NCBI GenBank assembly: GCA_000497835.1 | Contig: KI547171.1 | Span: forward strand, 209,735-254,251 | DNA length: 44,517 bases | Direction: 5' to 3' | Origin: a gamma proteobacterium L18 | GTDB lineage: Bacteria; Pseudomonadota; Gammaproteobacteria; Pseudomonadales; Pseudomonadaceae | Shown: positions 32,135-42,319 of the stretch, in pieces | Numbering within the stretch: position 1 is the first letter of the stretch | Layout: the number at the start of each line of letters is the position of its first letter | Notes under the pieces: model-generated | Seen by the model: only the letters and a program-made list of their open reading frames with translations | Databases searched by the model: none | Told to the model about the DNA's origin: nothing | Translations under genes and position numbers: made by a program

Positions 32135-33535
32135 TCAGGGCAGCCGATCGGCCGTGAAGTCTGCTTCGGTGCGTGCCTGCAGGCGCCCGGCCCGGCAGGC
32201 CTGCTGGAAACGCTCATAGTCTTTTTCGTTCTGTGCGGCATAGGCTTGGGCATATGCAAACAGCGCGTCGGCCAAGGCCGGGCCGCGGCCGATGTAGCCG
32301 CTGATAGTGGCCGCCTCACCGCTGGCCTTGGCGTGGGCACGGGCCAGGGCGCGGCCGCACAGGCGCGCATAGGCCAGCAGGGTCTGGTCGTCGAAGGTTT
32401 CCAGTTCCGCCGAGACCTTCATGTCGCGCAGCTGACGCAGGTAGAAGTGATGGCCGTTGGGGCTGGCGGTCCAGCCCAGGAACAGGTCACTGGCCGGCTG
32501 CATCAGGCGCTGGCCTTCCACCACCCGTTGGCCGTGGTGTTTGAACGGCGAGCGGGCCTTGACGTAATCGGCCAGCACCGAGCGCCGTGCTTCCTTGAAC
32601 TGCAGGAACAGCGGGTTGCGCAACTCATCGGTCAGCAGCGCCACCAGGCAGCGAGTGCCCACGCTGCCCACGCCTACCACCTTGAAGGCCAGGTCGTGCA
32701 CGTCGAAGCGTGAGAACAGCTCGCGGCGATCGCCCTGCAGGGTGGTGCGGTATTTGCTGATCAATGCCTTGTACAGCGGCTGCCAGCGGTGCGCGGCCAG
32801 CCAGTCGTCATCGTGGTCGAGCAGCGAGTGCTTGCCGTGCAGGTGGAAGATTTCCGGCAGGTCGTCGCGCAGGGTCAAGTGGCCGTGGTGGCTCTCGTTG
32901 ACGATCTTGGGCAGTAGCCGCGCGTGGGTACGGCGGTGGGCTTTTTCGATGGTCTGGCGCAGGTACTCCAGGGTGTGGCTGTTCTGCGGCTGCTCCATCA
33001 GCTCGCCAGGGCTGATGCGCCCATACCAGGTATTGAGCACGCCTTGTTCGGCGCACAGCATCATGGTGGCCTGGTAGCTGTTGACCACTTCGCGGCACAG
33101 GTTTTCCTCGACGCTCTCGCTGTGGCGCAGCGAACGGGCGGCGATCAGGAAACTGGCGGTGAGGCGCTTGAGGTCCCATTCCCAGGGGCCGGGGTGGGCC
33201 TCGTCGAAGTCGTTGAGGCCGAACACCAGGTTGCGTTCCGGGGTGGCGAAACCGCCGAAGTTCATCAGGTGCGCGTCGCCGCACAGCGGCACGGTGAGGC
33301 CCATGTCCGGCGTGCCCGCCAGGTCGTGGGCCTGCAGCAGCGCGCTGCCGCGGTAGAAAGTGAAGGGCGAGACCAGCATGCGCCCGTAGCGCAGGGCCAC
33401 CAGGGATTTGACGCGGCCTTTGCTGGAGGCTTCGATCAGCGCCAGAGGGTCGCGGTCGATGTCGCCGGGGTGGCGGTGGCTGGAGCGGGGGCAGTGCTTG
33501 CGGGCGGCTTTGCCGGGGGATTGGGGGGAGGGCAT
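32135..33535 (-). CDS. DUF2252 domain-containing protein
   Basis: 466 aa. The central part has LTVPLCGDAHLMNFGGFATP (about 80-99) and LNDFDEAHPGPWEWDLKRLT (about 107-126), followed by a helical half with AFKVVGVGSVGTRCLVALLT. The family has no settled function. The GDAHxxNFG and DFDE blocks look like the catalytic loop and metal-binding aspartate of aminoglycoside-phosphotransferase-type kinases, so a small-molecule kinase is possible (inference). ATG at 33535 with AAGGATG upstream is preferred to an opening at 33628, which begins in poorly conserved sequence. It is probably monocistronic or paired with the aldo/keto reductase downstream. Confidence 0.9.
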   Translation of the reverse strand: MPSPQSPGKAARKHCPRSSHRHPGDIDRDPLALIEASSKGRVKSLVALRYGRMLVSPFTFYRGSALLQAHDLAGTPDMGLTVPLCGDAHLMNFGGFATPERNLVFGLNDFDEAHPGPWEWDLKRLTASFLIAARSLRHSESVEENLCREVVNSYQATMMLCAEQGVLNTWYGRISPGELMEQPQNSHTLEYLRQTIEKAHRRTHARLLPKIVNESHHGHLTLRDDLPEIFHLHGKHSLLDHDDDWLAAHRWQPLYKALISKYRTTLQGDRRELFSRFDVHDLAFKVVGVGSVGTRCLVALLTDELRNPLFLQFKEARRSVLADYVKARSPFKHHGQRVVEGQRLMQPASDLFLGWTASPNGHHFYLRQLRDMKVSAELETFDDQTLLAYARLCGRALARAHAKASGEAATISGYIGRGPALADALFAYAQAYAAQNEKDYERFQQACRAGRLQARTEADFTADRLP

Positions 33536-33639
33536 GGGGACATCCTTGGCGGGATTTTTGCGGGAATATGGGGGTTGGAGTGTGTTGAGGGTAGTTGGTG
33601 CCGGGCGATGTGTTTCTGGGAGGTGCATGCCGGGAGATT

Positions 33640-33880
33640 TATGGCGCTCTTGAGATCGAGCGCCGTCCGCACGGCGCTTCGCGGGCAGAGCCCGCTCCCA
33701 CAGTCTGTTTCGGGCCAGTTATGTCTGTGCCATCTTCACAGCCGCTTTGTTTTTTCAATACAGATTTCTGGTGGTGCAAACAAGGCGGCCGAGGTGATCT
33801 TGCAGGCATACCTGGCCCGAAACAGACTGTGGGAGCGGGCTTGCGCGTGGGGCGGCGAAGCGCCGCGCGGGCGGCGCGCG
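33640..33880. repeat. Composite inverted-repeat element
   Basis: Perfect 30-nt arms 33689-33718 and 33812-33841 (core CCACAGTCTGTTTCGGGCCA) surround a 93-nt loop. At the left edge an 8-bp hairpin AGCGCCGT/ACGGCGCT (33659-33678) follows TCTTGAGATCGAG, and the right edge ends in GCGCCGCGCGGGCGGCGCGC. Related pieces lie at 42320-42365 and 44421-44517. The interval 33536-33913 contains no gene. Confidence 0.8.
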
Positions 33881-33913
33881 ATCTACGCAACACCACAAAT
33901 CCCAAGCCGGGCA

Positions 33914-34864
33914 CTAGCCCCAATCAAAATCGGGAATATCCCGCCCCAACCCCCGAGCCTGATCCAACAACACCTGCATCATCCGCCGCGCCGCCTCAGG
34001 CAGCGGATCAAACCGCGAATACACAAAGCTGATATCAAACCCGATCTCTTCAGCCAACGGCTTGACCACCAACCCACTGTCCTGCGCCACGAACTCATCG
34101 ATGATGGTCACGCCCAAGCCTTGCTTGACCAGCGCCACCGCCTCCGGGGCATTGGTGAAGTCCAGAAACGAATTCAACGCCACGCCACTGCGCTCGATCG
34201 CCTCGCTGATCAGCTTGCCAAACGGAATGTCCGGCCGGAACAGCAGCAACGGCTCGCGCGCCAGATGCGCCATTTCAATCATTGGCAGGCTCTCCAGCGC
34301 ATGCCCCGGTGGCAGCACGCACACCATGCGCCCACGCATGAACGGGCGCGAATGCAGGTGGTCGTGCATCACCGGCAAGGCCGAGATCGACAGGTCGACC
34401 TTTTTGCCGAGGATCTGCACCGGCATTTCGCTCATCAGAATGGTCCGCCACTCGATGTGCATGGCCGGCACCTGGCGCTTGAGCTCAGCCAGCGCGTGGG
34501 GCAGCACCACCGTGGACAGCGAGGCGCTGCAGCACACCCGCAGTTGCCGGTTGGGTGTGGTGGCCAGCGACTGCGCGCATTCGTTGACCCACAGCGCCGC
34601 CTGGTACACACGCTCCACTTCGCGGTACAGCGCCTGGGCTTCGCTGGTGGGCACCAGGCGGTTATTGATGCGGTCGAACAGGCGCAGCGCCAATCGACTT
34701 TCGATGTAGGCAATCAGCTTGCTCACCGCCGGTTGCGAGACGTAGAGCATCTTCGCCGCGCCGCTGATGGAGCCGGTGAGCATCACGGCGCGGAACACTT
34801 CCATGTGGCGCAGCTTGAAAGCCATGTTCCCCGGTTCCGGAGCTTCGGCGGCTGGTAAGGGCAT
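33914..34864 (-). CDS. LysR-family regulator of the second catabolic cluster
   Basis: 316 aa. The N-terminal helix-turn-helix reads MEVFRAVMLTGSISGAAKML then YVSQPAVSKLIAYIESRLAL, followed by a LysR ligand domain (about 105-310). This type, with AVSKLIAYIE in the recognition helix, is close to regulators of opine and amino-acid or sugar-acid catabolism. ATG at 34864 with AAAGG upstream is used; an internal ATG at 34825 (MAFKLRHM) is the alternative. It is divergent from the amidohydrolase gene, 97 nt apart, with a palindrome overlapping its own ribosome site, so it very probably controls the 34962-38699 genes and itself. Confidence 0.93.
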   Translation of the reverse strand: MPLPAAEAPEPGNMAFKLRHMEVFRAVMLTGSISGAAKMLYVSQPAVSKLIAYIESRLALRLFDRINNRLVPTSEAQALYREVERVYQAALWVNECAQSLATTPNRQLRVCCSASLSTVVLPHALAELKRQVPAMHIEWRTILMSEMPVQILGKKVDLSISALPVMHDHLHSRPFMRGRMVCVLPPGHALESLPMIEMAHLAREPLLLFRPDIPFGKLISEAIERSGVALNSFLDFTNAPEAVALVKQGLGVTIIDEFVAQDSGLVVKPLAEEIGFDISFVYSRFDPLPEAARRMMQVLLDQARGLGRDIPDFDWG

Positions 34865-34868
34865 GTCT

Positions 34869-34881
34869 TAACCTTTGGTTA
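34869..34881. promoter_or_regulatory. Palindromic candidate LysR operator
   Basis: TAACC-TTT-GGTTA is a perfect 5-nt dyad 5 to 17 nt upstream of the LysR start, within the divergent region. Its position would let the regulator repress its own gene while activating the genes on the other strand. The match is by symmetry only. Confidence 0.4.
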
Positions 34882-34961
34882 TGGTTTGCGCCATCTGAGT
34901 ATGAGCCATCCCGGGGGGATTTTTGTAGCCTGTGGCCAACATCCACCGGTCAGGCCGCGCC

Positions 34962-35789
34962 ATGAGCATTTTCGACGAACCCAAGATTGACTGTCACAAC
35001 CACCTGTTCGACCCGGCCAACTTCCCGTACCTGGCCGAGACAATCTACCGCCCGGCTGGCCAGGAAATCGGCACCCTCAAGCAATTCGACCGCGTGCTGG
35101 ACGCCTACGGCGTGCAGCACGCGTTGCTGGTGCAGCCCACCAGCGGCTACCGCGGCGACAACCGCCTGCTGCTGTCGGCGCTGGCCGCAGGGCAGGGGCG
35201 CTACAAGGGCGTGGTGGTGGTTGATCACGACATCAGTCTGGAGGCCCTGGCCAACTACCAGGCCAAGGGCGTGGTGGGCGTGGCGTTCAACCCGGCCACC
35301 GAGGGCCTCACGGCCATGGCCGGCGCCGAGGCGCTGCTGCCCAAGCTGGCGGAACTGGGCATGTTCGCGCAGATCCAGACCGTGGGCGACCAACTGGTGC
35401 AATTGCTGGAAATGATCGACCAGAGCGACGTGCGCCTGCTGATTGACCATTGCGGCCGCCCCGACGTTGAACACGGCCTGTACCAACCCGGCTTCCAGGC
35501 GCTGCTGCGCCTGGCCGAGCGCGGTCGGGCCACGGTGAAAATCTCCGGCATGCAGAAGTTTGCACCCATGGATTCGGTGTTCGAGGACACCGTGGGCTAC
35601 GTGCAGGCGCTGCTGGAAACCTTCGGTCCGGATGCCTGCGTGTGGGGTTCGGACTGGCCGTTCCTGCGCATGCAGCAGCGCGTCGATTACGGCCCGTTGC
35701 TGAAGCTGGCCGAGCAGTTCATGCCGGACGCGGCCGTGCGCCGCGCGGTGATGTGGGATACACCGCGGCGCCTGTTCGGGTTCCGCTGA
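34962..35789 (+). CDS. Amidohydrolase-2 family hydrolase (LigI / lactonase-like)
   Basis: 275 aa TIM-barrel metal-dependent hydrolase. Visible metal and catalytic positions are H12 and H14 (DCHNHLFDP), H163 (LLIDHCGRP) and D231 (WGSDWPFLR). The family includes 2-pyrone-4,6-dicarboxylate hydrolase (LigI), 4-sulfomuconolactone hydrolase, L-fucono-lactonase and galactarolactone isomerase, all of which act on lactones. It would open a lactone in the cytoplasm. ATG at 34962 is chosen because the family usually begins near this point; the ribosome site is weak. It leads a four-gene series with a transporter, an SDR and an isomerase. Confidence 0.88.
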   Translation: MSIFDEPKIDCHNHLFDPANFPYLAETIYRPAGQEIGTLKQFDRVLDAYGVQHALLVQPTSGYRGDNRLLLSALAAGQGRYKGVVVVDHDISLEALANYQAKGVVGVAFNPATEGLTAMAGAEALLPKLAELGMFAQIQTVGDQLVQLLEMIDQSDVRLLIDHCGRPDVEHGLYQPGFQALLRLAERGRATVKISGMQKFAPMDSVFEDTVGYVQALLETFGPDACVWGSDWPFLRMQQRVDYGPLLKLAEQFMPDAAVRRAVMWDTPRRLFGFR

Positions 35790-35844
35790 TTTGCCGGTTG
35801 CAAGGATGCCTGTGCACCAACAATAACAAGATGAGGTACCTGCC

Positions 35845-37173
35845 ATGAGTGTCGACAGCAAACTCGAACTCCCCGCATACGCCGCGCCCGCTGTGGCCGC
35901 GCGCACCCGTACACGCTTCATGATTTTGGGCCTGATTTCCGGCGGCACCCTGATCAACTACCTGGACCGCAGTGTGATGGGCATCGCCGCGCCCAGCATC
36001 AGCGCCGACCTGGGTCTGAACGCGGCCATGATGGGGCTGATTTTCTCGGCGTTCTCCTGGACCTACGCCGCCGCGCAGATCCCCGGCGGCATCCTGCTTG
36101 ACCGCCTGGGCACCAAGCTCACCTACTGGCTGGCGCTGACCCTGTGGTCGCTGTTCACCGGCCTGCAGGGCCTGGCCACCGGCTTCGCCTCGCTGATGGG
36201 CATCCGCTTGATGATCGGCGCCACCGAGGCACCGTGCTTCCCTACCAACAGCCGCGTGGTCGCCATCTGGTTCCCGCAAAGCGAACGGGCGCGGGCCACC
36301 AGTATCTACACCCTGGCCGAGTATTGCGGCCTGGCCTTTCTCACGCCGCTGCTGTTCTGGGTGCTGCATGCCTACGGCTGGCGTTTCATGTTGATGGCCG
36401 TGGGCGCGGTGGGCATCCTCTACGGGCTGGTGTGGTGGCGCAAGTTCCACGAACCCCATGAGTCGACCCAGGCCAACCAAGCCGAACTGGATTACATCGC
36501 CGAGGGCGGCGGTGTGGTGGACGGCAGCCAGAAGGCCACGCGCTTTGCCTGGTCGCAGATACCGGCACTGCTCAAGCAACGCAACATGCTGGGCATTTGC
36601 CTGGGCCAGTTCGCCTGCAACTCCACCAATGTGTTCTTCCTGACCTGGTTCCCCACCTACCTGGTCACCGAGCGCCACATGCCCTGGCTGAAAGTGGGCT
36701 GGGTGGCGGTGCTGCCGTTCATTGCTGCCTCGGCCGGCACGCTGTTCGGCGGCTGGCTGTCGGACGCCATGCTGCGCCGCGGCATCTCGCTGAACGTGGC
36801 GCGCAAGCTGCCGGTGATCACCGGCCTGCTGTGCGCCTCGGTGATCGTGCTGGCCAACTACGTGGATTCCGATGCGCTGGTGATCGGCATCCTGTGCGTG
36901 GCCTATTTCGCCCAGGGCATGTCGTCGCTGGCCTGGATGATCGTCTCCGACATCGCCCCTCGTGGCCTGATCGGCCTGAGCGGCGGCCTGTTCAACCTGT
37001 TTGCCAACGCCGCCGGCATCGTCATCCCGCTGGTGATCGGCATCATCGTGACGATGACCGGCTCGTTCGTCTGGGCGCTGGGCTTTATTTCGCTGGTGAC
37101 GCTGTTCGGCGCCGCCTGCTACCTGTTCATGGTGCAAGACCTCAAGCGTCTGCCCGATATCCCGAACCTTTGA
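35845..37173 (+). CDS. MFS transporter, anion:cation symporter (ACS) type
   Basis: 442 aa with about 12 membrane segments. The start RFMILGLISGGTLINYLDRS and the signature GGILLDRLGTKLTYW are typical of the ACS family (glucarate, galactonate, tartrate, phthalate importers). The loop between halves lies near EGGGVVDGSQKATRFAW. It would import an organic acid with protons. A clear ribosome site is not obvious (GATGAGGTACC is 8-18 nt upstream). It lies 55 nt after the amidohydrolase gene and 12 nt before the SDR, so it is in the same operon. The family fits a sugar-acid or lactone substrate for the cluster. Confidence 0.93.
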   Translation: MSVDSKLELPAYAAPAVAARTRTRFMILGLISGGTLINYLDRSVMGIAAPSISADLGLNAAMMGLIFSAFSWTYAAAQIPGGILLDRLGTKLTYWLALTLWSLFTGLQGLATGFASLMGIRLMIGATEAPCFPTNSRVVAIWFPQSERARATSIYTLAEYCGLAFLTPLLFWVLHAYGWRFMLMAVGAVGILYGLVWWRKFHEPHESTQANQAELDYIAEGGGVVDGSQKATRFAWSQIPALLKQRNMLGICLGQFACNSTNVFFLTWFPTYLVTERHMPWLKVGWVAVLPFIAASAGTLFGGWLSDAMLRRGISLNVARKLPVITGLLCASVIVLANYVDSDALVIGILCVAYFAQGMSSLAWMIVSDIAPRGLIGLSGGLFNLFANAAGIVIPLVIGIIVTMTGSFVWALGFISLVTLFGAACYLFMVQDLKRLPDIPNL

Positions 37174-37185
37174 AAGGAGCTACAC

Positions 37186-37925
<740 letters not shown>

Positions 37926-37926
<1 letters not shown>

Positions 37927-38699
37927 TGGCCCTTGGCGTGGCTCACCTGACCGCGCTGCAACTGGCCCCCGCCGACCTGGTTCGCCAGGCCGCGGGGGCT
38001 GGTTTTTCTGCGGTGGGGTTGCGCTTGCACCCGGCCATGGCGGGCGGTGTGTGCTACCCGCTGGACGCCGTGGCGCGCCGGGACATGAAGGCGCTGCTGG
38101 ATGACGAAGGCGTGGGTGTGAGCGACATCGAGTTTGTCGAGCTGACGCCCCAGGTGGACATCGACGCGCTGGTGCCGTTGCTCGAAGCCGGGGCTGACCT
38201 GGGGGCGAGTAGCCTGACGGTGTCGGGTGACGACACGCAGTTGTCGCGGCTGACCGATCACTACGCGCACCTGTGCGAGCTGGCCATGGATTTTGGCTTG
38301 CGCGTGGACCTGGAGTTCATGCGCTGGCGGGCGGTGGGCAACCTGGCCCAGGCGCGGCAGATTGTGGAAGGCGCGGGGCAGGGCAATGGCGGGATTCTGC
38401 TGGATGCGTTGCACCTGTTTCGCAGTGGTGGGTCGGTGGCGATGCTGGCGGATGTCGAGCCGCGCTGGTTGCGGGCGGTGCAGTTGTGCGATGCGCCGCT
38501 GTTGGCGCCGCCTGAAGAACTGATTATCAGCGAAGCGCGGGAAGGACGGTTGCCGCCGGGACAGGGGCAGTTGCCGCTGGGGGAATTGCTGGCGGCGTTG
38601 CCCAGGGATGTGCAGGTGAGTGTGGAGATGCCCTATGGGGCGTTGGGCAGTGTGGAGCGGTTGGCGTTGGCTTATCGGGCTGCGGCTGCTTTGATCTGA
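37926..38699 (+). CDS. Sugar-phosphate isomerase/epimerase-like TIM-barrel protein
   Basis: 257 aa of the xylose-isomerase-like (AP endonuclease 2) fold. Metal-binding candidates are E130 (RVDLEFMRW), D160 and H163 (GGILLDALHLF) and a late glutamate in VSVEMPYG. Members isomerise keto sugars, epimerise, or dehydrate 3-dehydroshikimate; which one cannot be told. It is the last gene of the operon and its start overlaps the SDR stop. After oxidation by the SDR, an isomerisation or dehydration step by this enzyme would make sense (inference). G+C is slightly lower in its last third. A strong stem-loop follows. Confidence 0.85.
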
Positions 38700-38716
38700 T
38701 GTATTGGGTGCGCTTC

Positions 38717-38815
38717 AGGGCCTCTCGCGAGCAAGCTTTGCTCCCACAGTGTTGGACCTTACCTAAGTGGTCGCTCCAACACTGTGGGAGCAAAGCTTGC
38801 TCGCGATGAGGCCCT
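38717..38815. repeat. Inverted repeat, REP type, between convergent genes
   Basis: The arms 38717-38756 and 38775-38815 (40 and 41 nt, perfect except one extra base) share the TCGCGAGCAAGCTTTGCTCC core with the elements at 5113, 22353 and 27427. It separates the isomerase gene (+) from the semialdehyde dehydrogenase gene (-) and is likely to serve as a two-way transcript end. Confidence 0.85.
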
Positions 38816-38840
38816 AACGGGCCCCCCGCAGCGTTAGCGG

Positions 38841-40421
38841 TTACAGCGCCGCATCACTCCACTCACCATTGACCAGACGCTTGAGCCCCAGCGGGTTGCT
38901 GTTGCGCAAGGCCTCAGGCAGCAGCGCCTCGGGGTAGTTCTGGTAGCACACCGGGCGCAGGAAGCGGTCGATGGCCAGGGTGCCCACCGAGGTGCCGCGC
39001 GAGTCGGAGGTGGCCGGGTACGGGCCGCCATGCACCATGGCTTCGCACACTTCCACGCCGGTCGGGTAGCCGTTGACCAGGATGCGGCCGACTTTCTGCT
39101 CCAGCAGCGGCACCAGCCACTGATAGGCAACCAGGTCGTCGGATTCGCCGATCAGGGTGGCGGTCAGTTGGCCGCGCAGGCCCTGCAGGGCCGCCTCCAA
39201 CTGCGCATCGTCCTTGGCCTCGATGACGATGGTCGCCGGGCCGAACACTTCTTCCTGCAGCAGTTCATCACCTTCCAGCAACAGCGACACGTCCGCCTTG
39301 AACAGCTGCGGGCGCGCCTGGTTGCCCGACTGGGCTTCGCCGGCCAGGTGGGTGACACCCGGGTGGGCCAGCAGGTGCTCAAGGCCCTGGCTGTAGCTGC
39401 GCAGGCCACCGGCGTTGAGCATGGTTTGCGGTGCCTGGGCAGCCATCTGCTCTTGCAGCAAGGCCTGGAAAGCGGTGAAGGCCGGCGAGCTGACGCCGAT
39501 CACCAGACCCGGGTTGGTGCAGAACTGGCCGCAGCCCATGACCACCGAGGCGGCCAGGTCCTTGGCCACCGATTCGCCACGGCTGGCCAGGGCGTGTGGC
39601 AGCAGCACCACCGGGTTGATGCTCGACATCTCGGCGAATACCGGGATGGGTTGTGGACGCTCGGCTGCCATCTTGCACAGGGCGTTGCCGCCGCTCAGCG
39701 AACCGGTGAAGCCCACGGCCTGGATGGCCGGGTGCTTGACCAGCCACTCACCCACGCCACCGCCGAAGATCATGTTGAACACGCCCTTGGGCATGCCGGT
39801 TTTCTCGGCTGCGCGGATGATGGCGCAACCCACCTGGTCGGCGGTGGCCATGTGGCCGCTGTGGGCCTTGAACACCACCGGGCAACCGGCGGCCAGGGCC
39901 GCCGCGGTGTCACCACCGGCGGTGGAAAAGGCCAGCGGGAAGTTGCTGGCGCCGAACACGGCCACGGCGCCTACGCCTACACGGTATTGACGCAGGTCCA
40001 CGCGTGGCAGCGGCTTGCGCTCTGGCAGGGCCAGGTCGATGCGCGCACCCAGGAAGTCACCACGGCGCAGCACTTTGGCGAACAGGCGCATCTGGCCGCT
40101 GGTGCGGCCGCGCTCACCCTGGATACGGCCGGCTGGCAGGGCAGTTTCGCGGCAGACGATGGCCACGAAATCATCGCCCAGGGCGTCGATTTCATCGGCG
40201 ATGGCGTCGAGGAATTCGGCGCGGCGTGCAGGGCTGAGGTGGCGGAATTCGGCAAAGGCGGTTTCGGCGGCGCGGCAGGCGGCGTCGACTTCGGCTTCGG
40301 TGGCTTGAATGAATTCGAATGGCAGGGCCTCGCCGGTGCTGGCGTCCAGGCTGTGCAGGCGCTTGGTGCCTTGGGCGCTGCGGGCGCCGGCAATGAAGTT
40401 GTGGCCGAGAAGGGTGGACAT
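38841..40421 (-). CDS. Alpha-ketoglutaric semialdehyde (2,5-dioxovalerate) dehydrogenase
   Basis: 526 aa aldehyde dehydrogenase. Catalytic C301 (GCGQFCTNPG), E264 (FAEMSSINPV), N160 (FGASNFPLA) and K185 (VVFKAHSGH) are all present. FAEMSSINPVVLLP, GDFLGARIDLALPERKPLPR and the end LGLKRLVNGEWSDAAL are those of the NADP-dependent 2,5-dioxovalerate dehydrogenases. These feed 2-oxoglutarate from glucarate, galactarate, pentoses and hydroxyproline. ATG at 40421 with AGGAG about 8 nt before it is used, not the opening at 40550. It is convergent with the 34962-38699 operon and may finish that pathway, or serve several pathways. Confidence 0.92.
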   Translation of the reverse strand: MSTLLGHNFIAGARSAQGTKRLHSLDASTGEALPFEFIQATEAEVDAACRAAETAFAEFRHLSPARRAEFLDAIADEIDALGDDFVAIVCRETALPAGRIQGERGRTSGQMRLFAKVLRRGDFLGARIDLALPERKPLPRVDLRQYRVGVGAVAVFGASNFPLAFSTAGGDTAAALAAGCPVVFKAHSGHMATADQVGCAIIRAAEKTGMPKGVFNMIFGGGVGEWLVKHPAIQAVGFTGSLSGGNALCKMAAERPQPIPVFAEMSSINPVVLLPHALASRGESVAKDLAASVVMGCGQFCTNPGLVIGVSSPAFTAFQALLQEQMAAQAPQTMLNAGGLRSYSQGLEHLLAHPGVTHLAGEAQSGNQARPQLFKADVSLLLEGDELLQEEVFGPATIVIEAKDDAQLEAALQGLRGQLTATLIGESDDLVAYQWLVPLLEQKVGRILVNGYPTGVEVCEAMVHGGPYPATSDSRGTSVGTLAIDRFLRPVCYQNYPEALLPEALRNSNPLGLKRLVNGEWSDAAL

Positions 40422-40645
40422 CGTGATCTCCTGGTTCTTCAGATTGTTCTGAGAAAGCACTAACGGCTTGATGTTGACGGACATCGTACAACTAGGGTGG
40501 GCGTTGTGCAATCTCCTGTGCTGGTGAGTCCTTGCCATCCTGTCGGACAATTATTTTGGCCCACGGCTACAGAAACGCCAGCGAGGTACGATAACTAGGC
40601 AGGATTGGGCCAATGGCTATCACTTATCTGCCTCGGGACACGTTC

Positions 40646-42271
40646 ATGCTAATAAGAAACATCGGTGTAGCCCCACGAGCCTTGACCGGCTTTTCCCTGA
40701 TTGCGGCGCTGGTGGCGCTGCTGGGCTTCTTTGCCCTGGCGCAGATGGCCAACATCCGCCAAGGGCAAGTAGCCACCGAGAACGACTGGGTGCCCAGCCT
40801 GCGGGCGGTGAGTGATATCCGAGAAATCATGCTGCGTATCCGCACCATTTCCCTGCGCATGGCCCTGGACACTGACCCTGCCAGCATCAACAGCTATCGT
40901 AGCCAGATGGACACCCGCCTCAATGACCTGCAGGGCAAGCTGACCACGTTCCGGCCTCGGGTCGACACGCCCAAGGAGCAGGAAATTTTCAGCCGCTTCG
41001 AGCAATCGCTCAAGGGCTACAACGACGCCCTGCAGCGCTCGTTCGTGCTGGCGGGGCAGGCCGACAAGGCGGCGCTGCTCAAGCTGCTGTTGGTGGACAT
41101 GAAGCCCCTGGTGGATGACTCCGGCAGCCAGCTCAATGAGCTGGCGGATTACTACAGCGCAGGCATCAGCAACGAGACCCAGGGTTCGGCCGAGCAATAC
41201 AGCCGCTCGCGCATGGTGATCCTGGTGTTCATCGCCCTGGCGGCGCTGGCCACCATCATTCTGGCGCTGGTGCTGACGCGCAGCATTGTCAGCCCGCTGA
41301 TGGCGGCGCTGGGTGCGGCCGAACGGATTGCCGGCGGTGACCTCAGCCAGCCGATCAAGGCTGACGGCAGCGACGAGGCAGGCCGCCTGCTGAGCGCTTT
41401 GGCCGCCATGCAGCAGCAACTGCGCCAGACGCTGAGCGAGATTTCCACCAGTTCGCGGGCCTTGTCGTCCTCGCTGCTGGGGTTGCGCCAGGCCTCGGAA
41501 GCGAGCAGTGACGGCATGCATCGGCAAAGCGAGGAAGTGAACATGGCGGCGACCGCCGTCACCGAGCTCAGCGCGGCGGTGGACGAGGTGGCCAGTCACG
41601 CGGTGTCTACGTCCGATTCCACGCGCGATTGCAACGACGTGGCACGCCAGGGCCAGGGCAAGGTCGCCGATACCCGCGCCAGCATCGAGCAATTGCGCAC
41701 CGACCTGCAGGCCACGGCCAGTCAGGTCAGCGCACTGGCCGAGCGCTCGCAGGCGATCGGCACCGTGCTGGACGTGATCGGCGCCATCGCCGGGCAGACC
41801 AACCTGCTGGCGCTGAACGCCGCCATCGAAGCGGCGCGTGCCGGGGAATCGGGACGTGGCTTTGCGGTGGTGGCCGATGAAGTGCGGGCCCTGGCCCATC
41901 GTACCCAGCAATCGACGCTGGAGATCGAGACCATGGTGCAGGGCATGCGCAGCGGCTCCGACCTGGCCTTGCAGGCCATGCACACCAGCGCCCAGCGCGC
42001 CGACGCCACCCTGGGCATCGCCGATGGCGCGGCTCAGGCACTGCAGGGCATTACCCAGGCCATGGAGCAGATCATGGAGCGCAACCTGGTGATCGCCAGC
42101 GCCACCGAAGAACAGGCCCAGGTGGCGCGTGAGGTGGACAGCAACCTGCTGAACATCCGCGATTTTGCCAGCCGTGCGGCTGAAGGCGCGCAGCAGTCGC
42201 GCGAGGCCACGCGGGAACTGGCGCAGTTGGCTGAGGGGCTGGATGGGATGGTGTCGCGGTTTAGGCTTTGA
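40646..42271 (+). CDS. Methyl-accepting chemotaxis protein
   Basis: 541 aa. Membrane helix 1 (about 11-33), a periplasmic four-helix-bundle ligand domain (34-188), helix 2 (189-211, VILVFIALAALATIILALVL), a HAMP linker (212-264) and a long coiled-coil signalling domain with the conserved hairpin tip (IGAIAGQTNLLALNAAIEAA, 378-397) are all visible. It senses a periplasmic small molecule and signals to CheA/CheW. ATG at 40646 (MLIRNIGVAPRA) fits the usual start of this group; an upstream ATG at 40613 is possible. It is divergent from the semialdehyde dehydrogenase gene, 224 nt away, and might detect a substrate of the neighbouring clusters (inference). Confidence 0.94.
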   Translation: MLIRNIGVAPRALTGFSLIAALVALLGFFALAQMANIRQGQVATENDWVPSLRAVSDIREIMLRIRTISLRMALDTDPASINSYRSQMDTRLNDLQGKLTTFRPRVDTPKEQEIFSRFEQSLKGYNDALQRSFVLAGQADKAALLKLLLVDMKPLVDDSGSQLNELADYYSAGISNETQGSAEQYSRSRMVILVFIALAALATIILALVLTRSIVSPLMAALGAAERIAGGDLSQPIKADGSDEAGRLLSALAAMQQQLRQTLSEISTSSRALSSSLLGLRQASEASSDGMHRQSEEVNMAATAVTELSAAVDEVASHAVSTSDSTRDCNDVARQGQGKVADTRASIEQLRTDLQATASQVSALAERSQAIGTVLDVIGAIAGQTNLLALNAAIEAARAGESGRGFAVVADEVRALAHRTQQSTLEIETMVQGMRSGSDLALQAMHTSAQRADATLGIADGAAQALQGITQAMEQIMERNLVIASATEEQAQVAREVDSNLLNIRDFASRAAEGAQQSREATRELAQLAEGLDGMVSRFRL

Positions 42272-42319
42272 GGGTTTGGGGCTTTGGGCTTTGGGGGGGC
42301 ATGTCTTGAGGTCTGTGGC

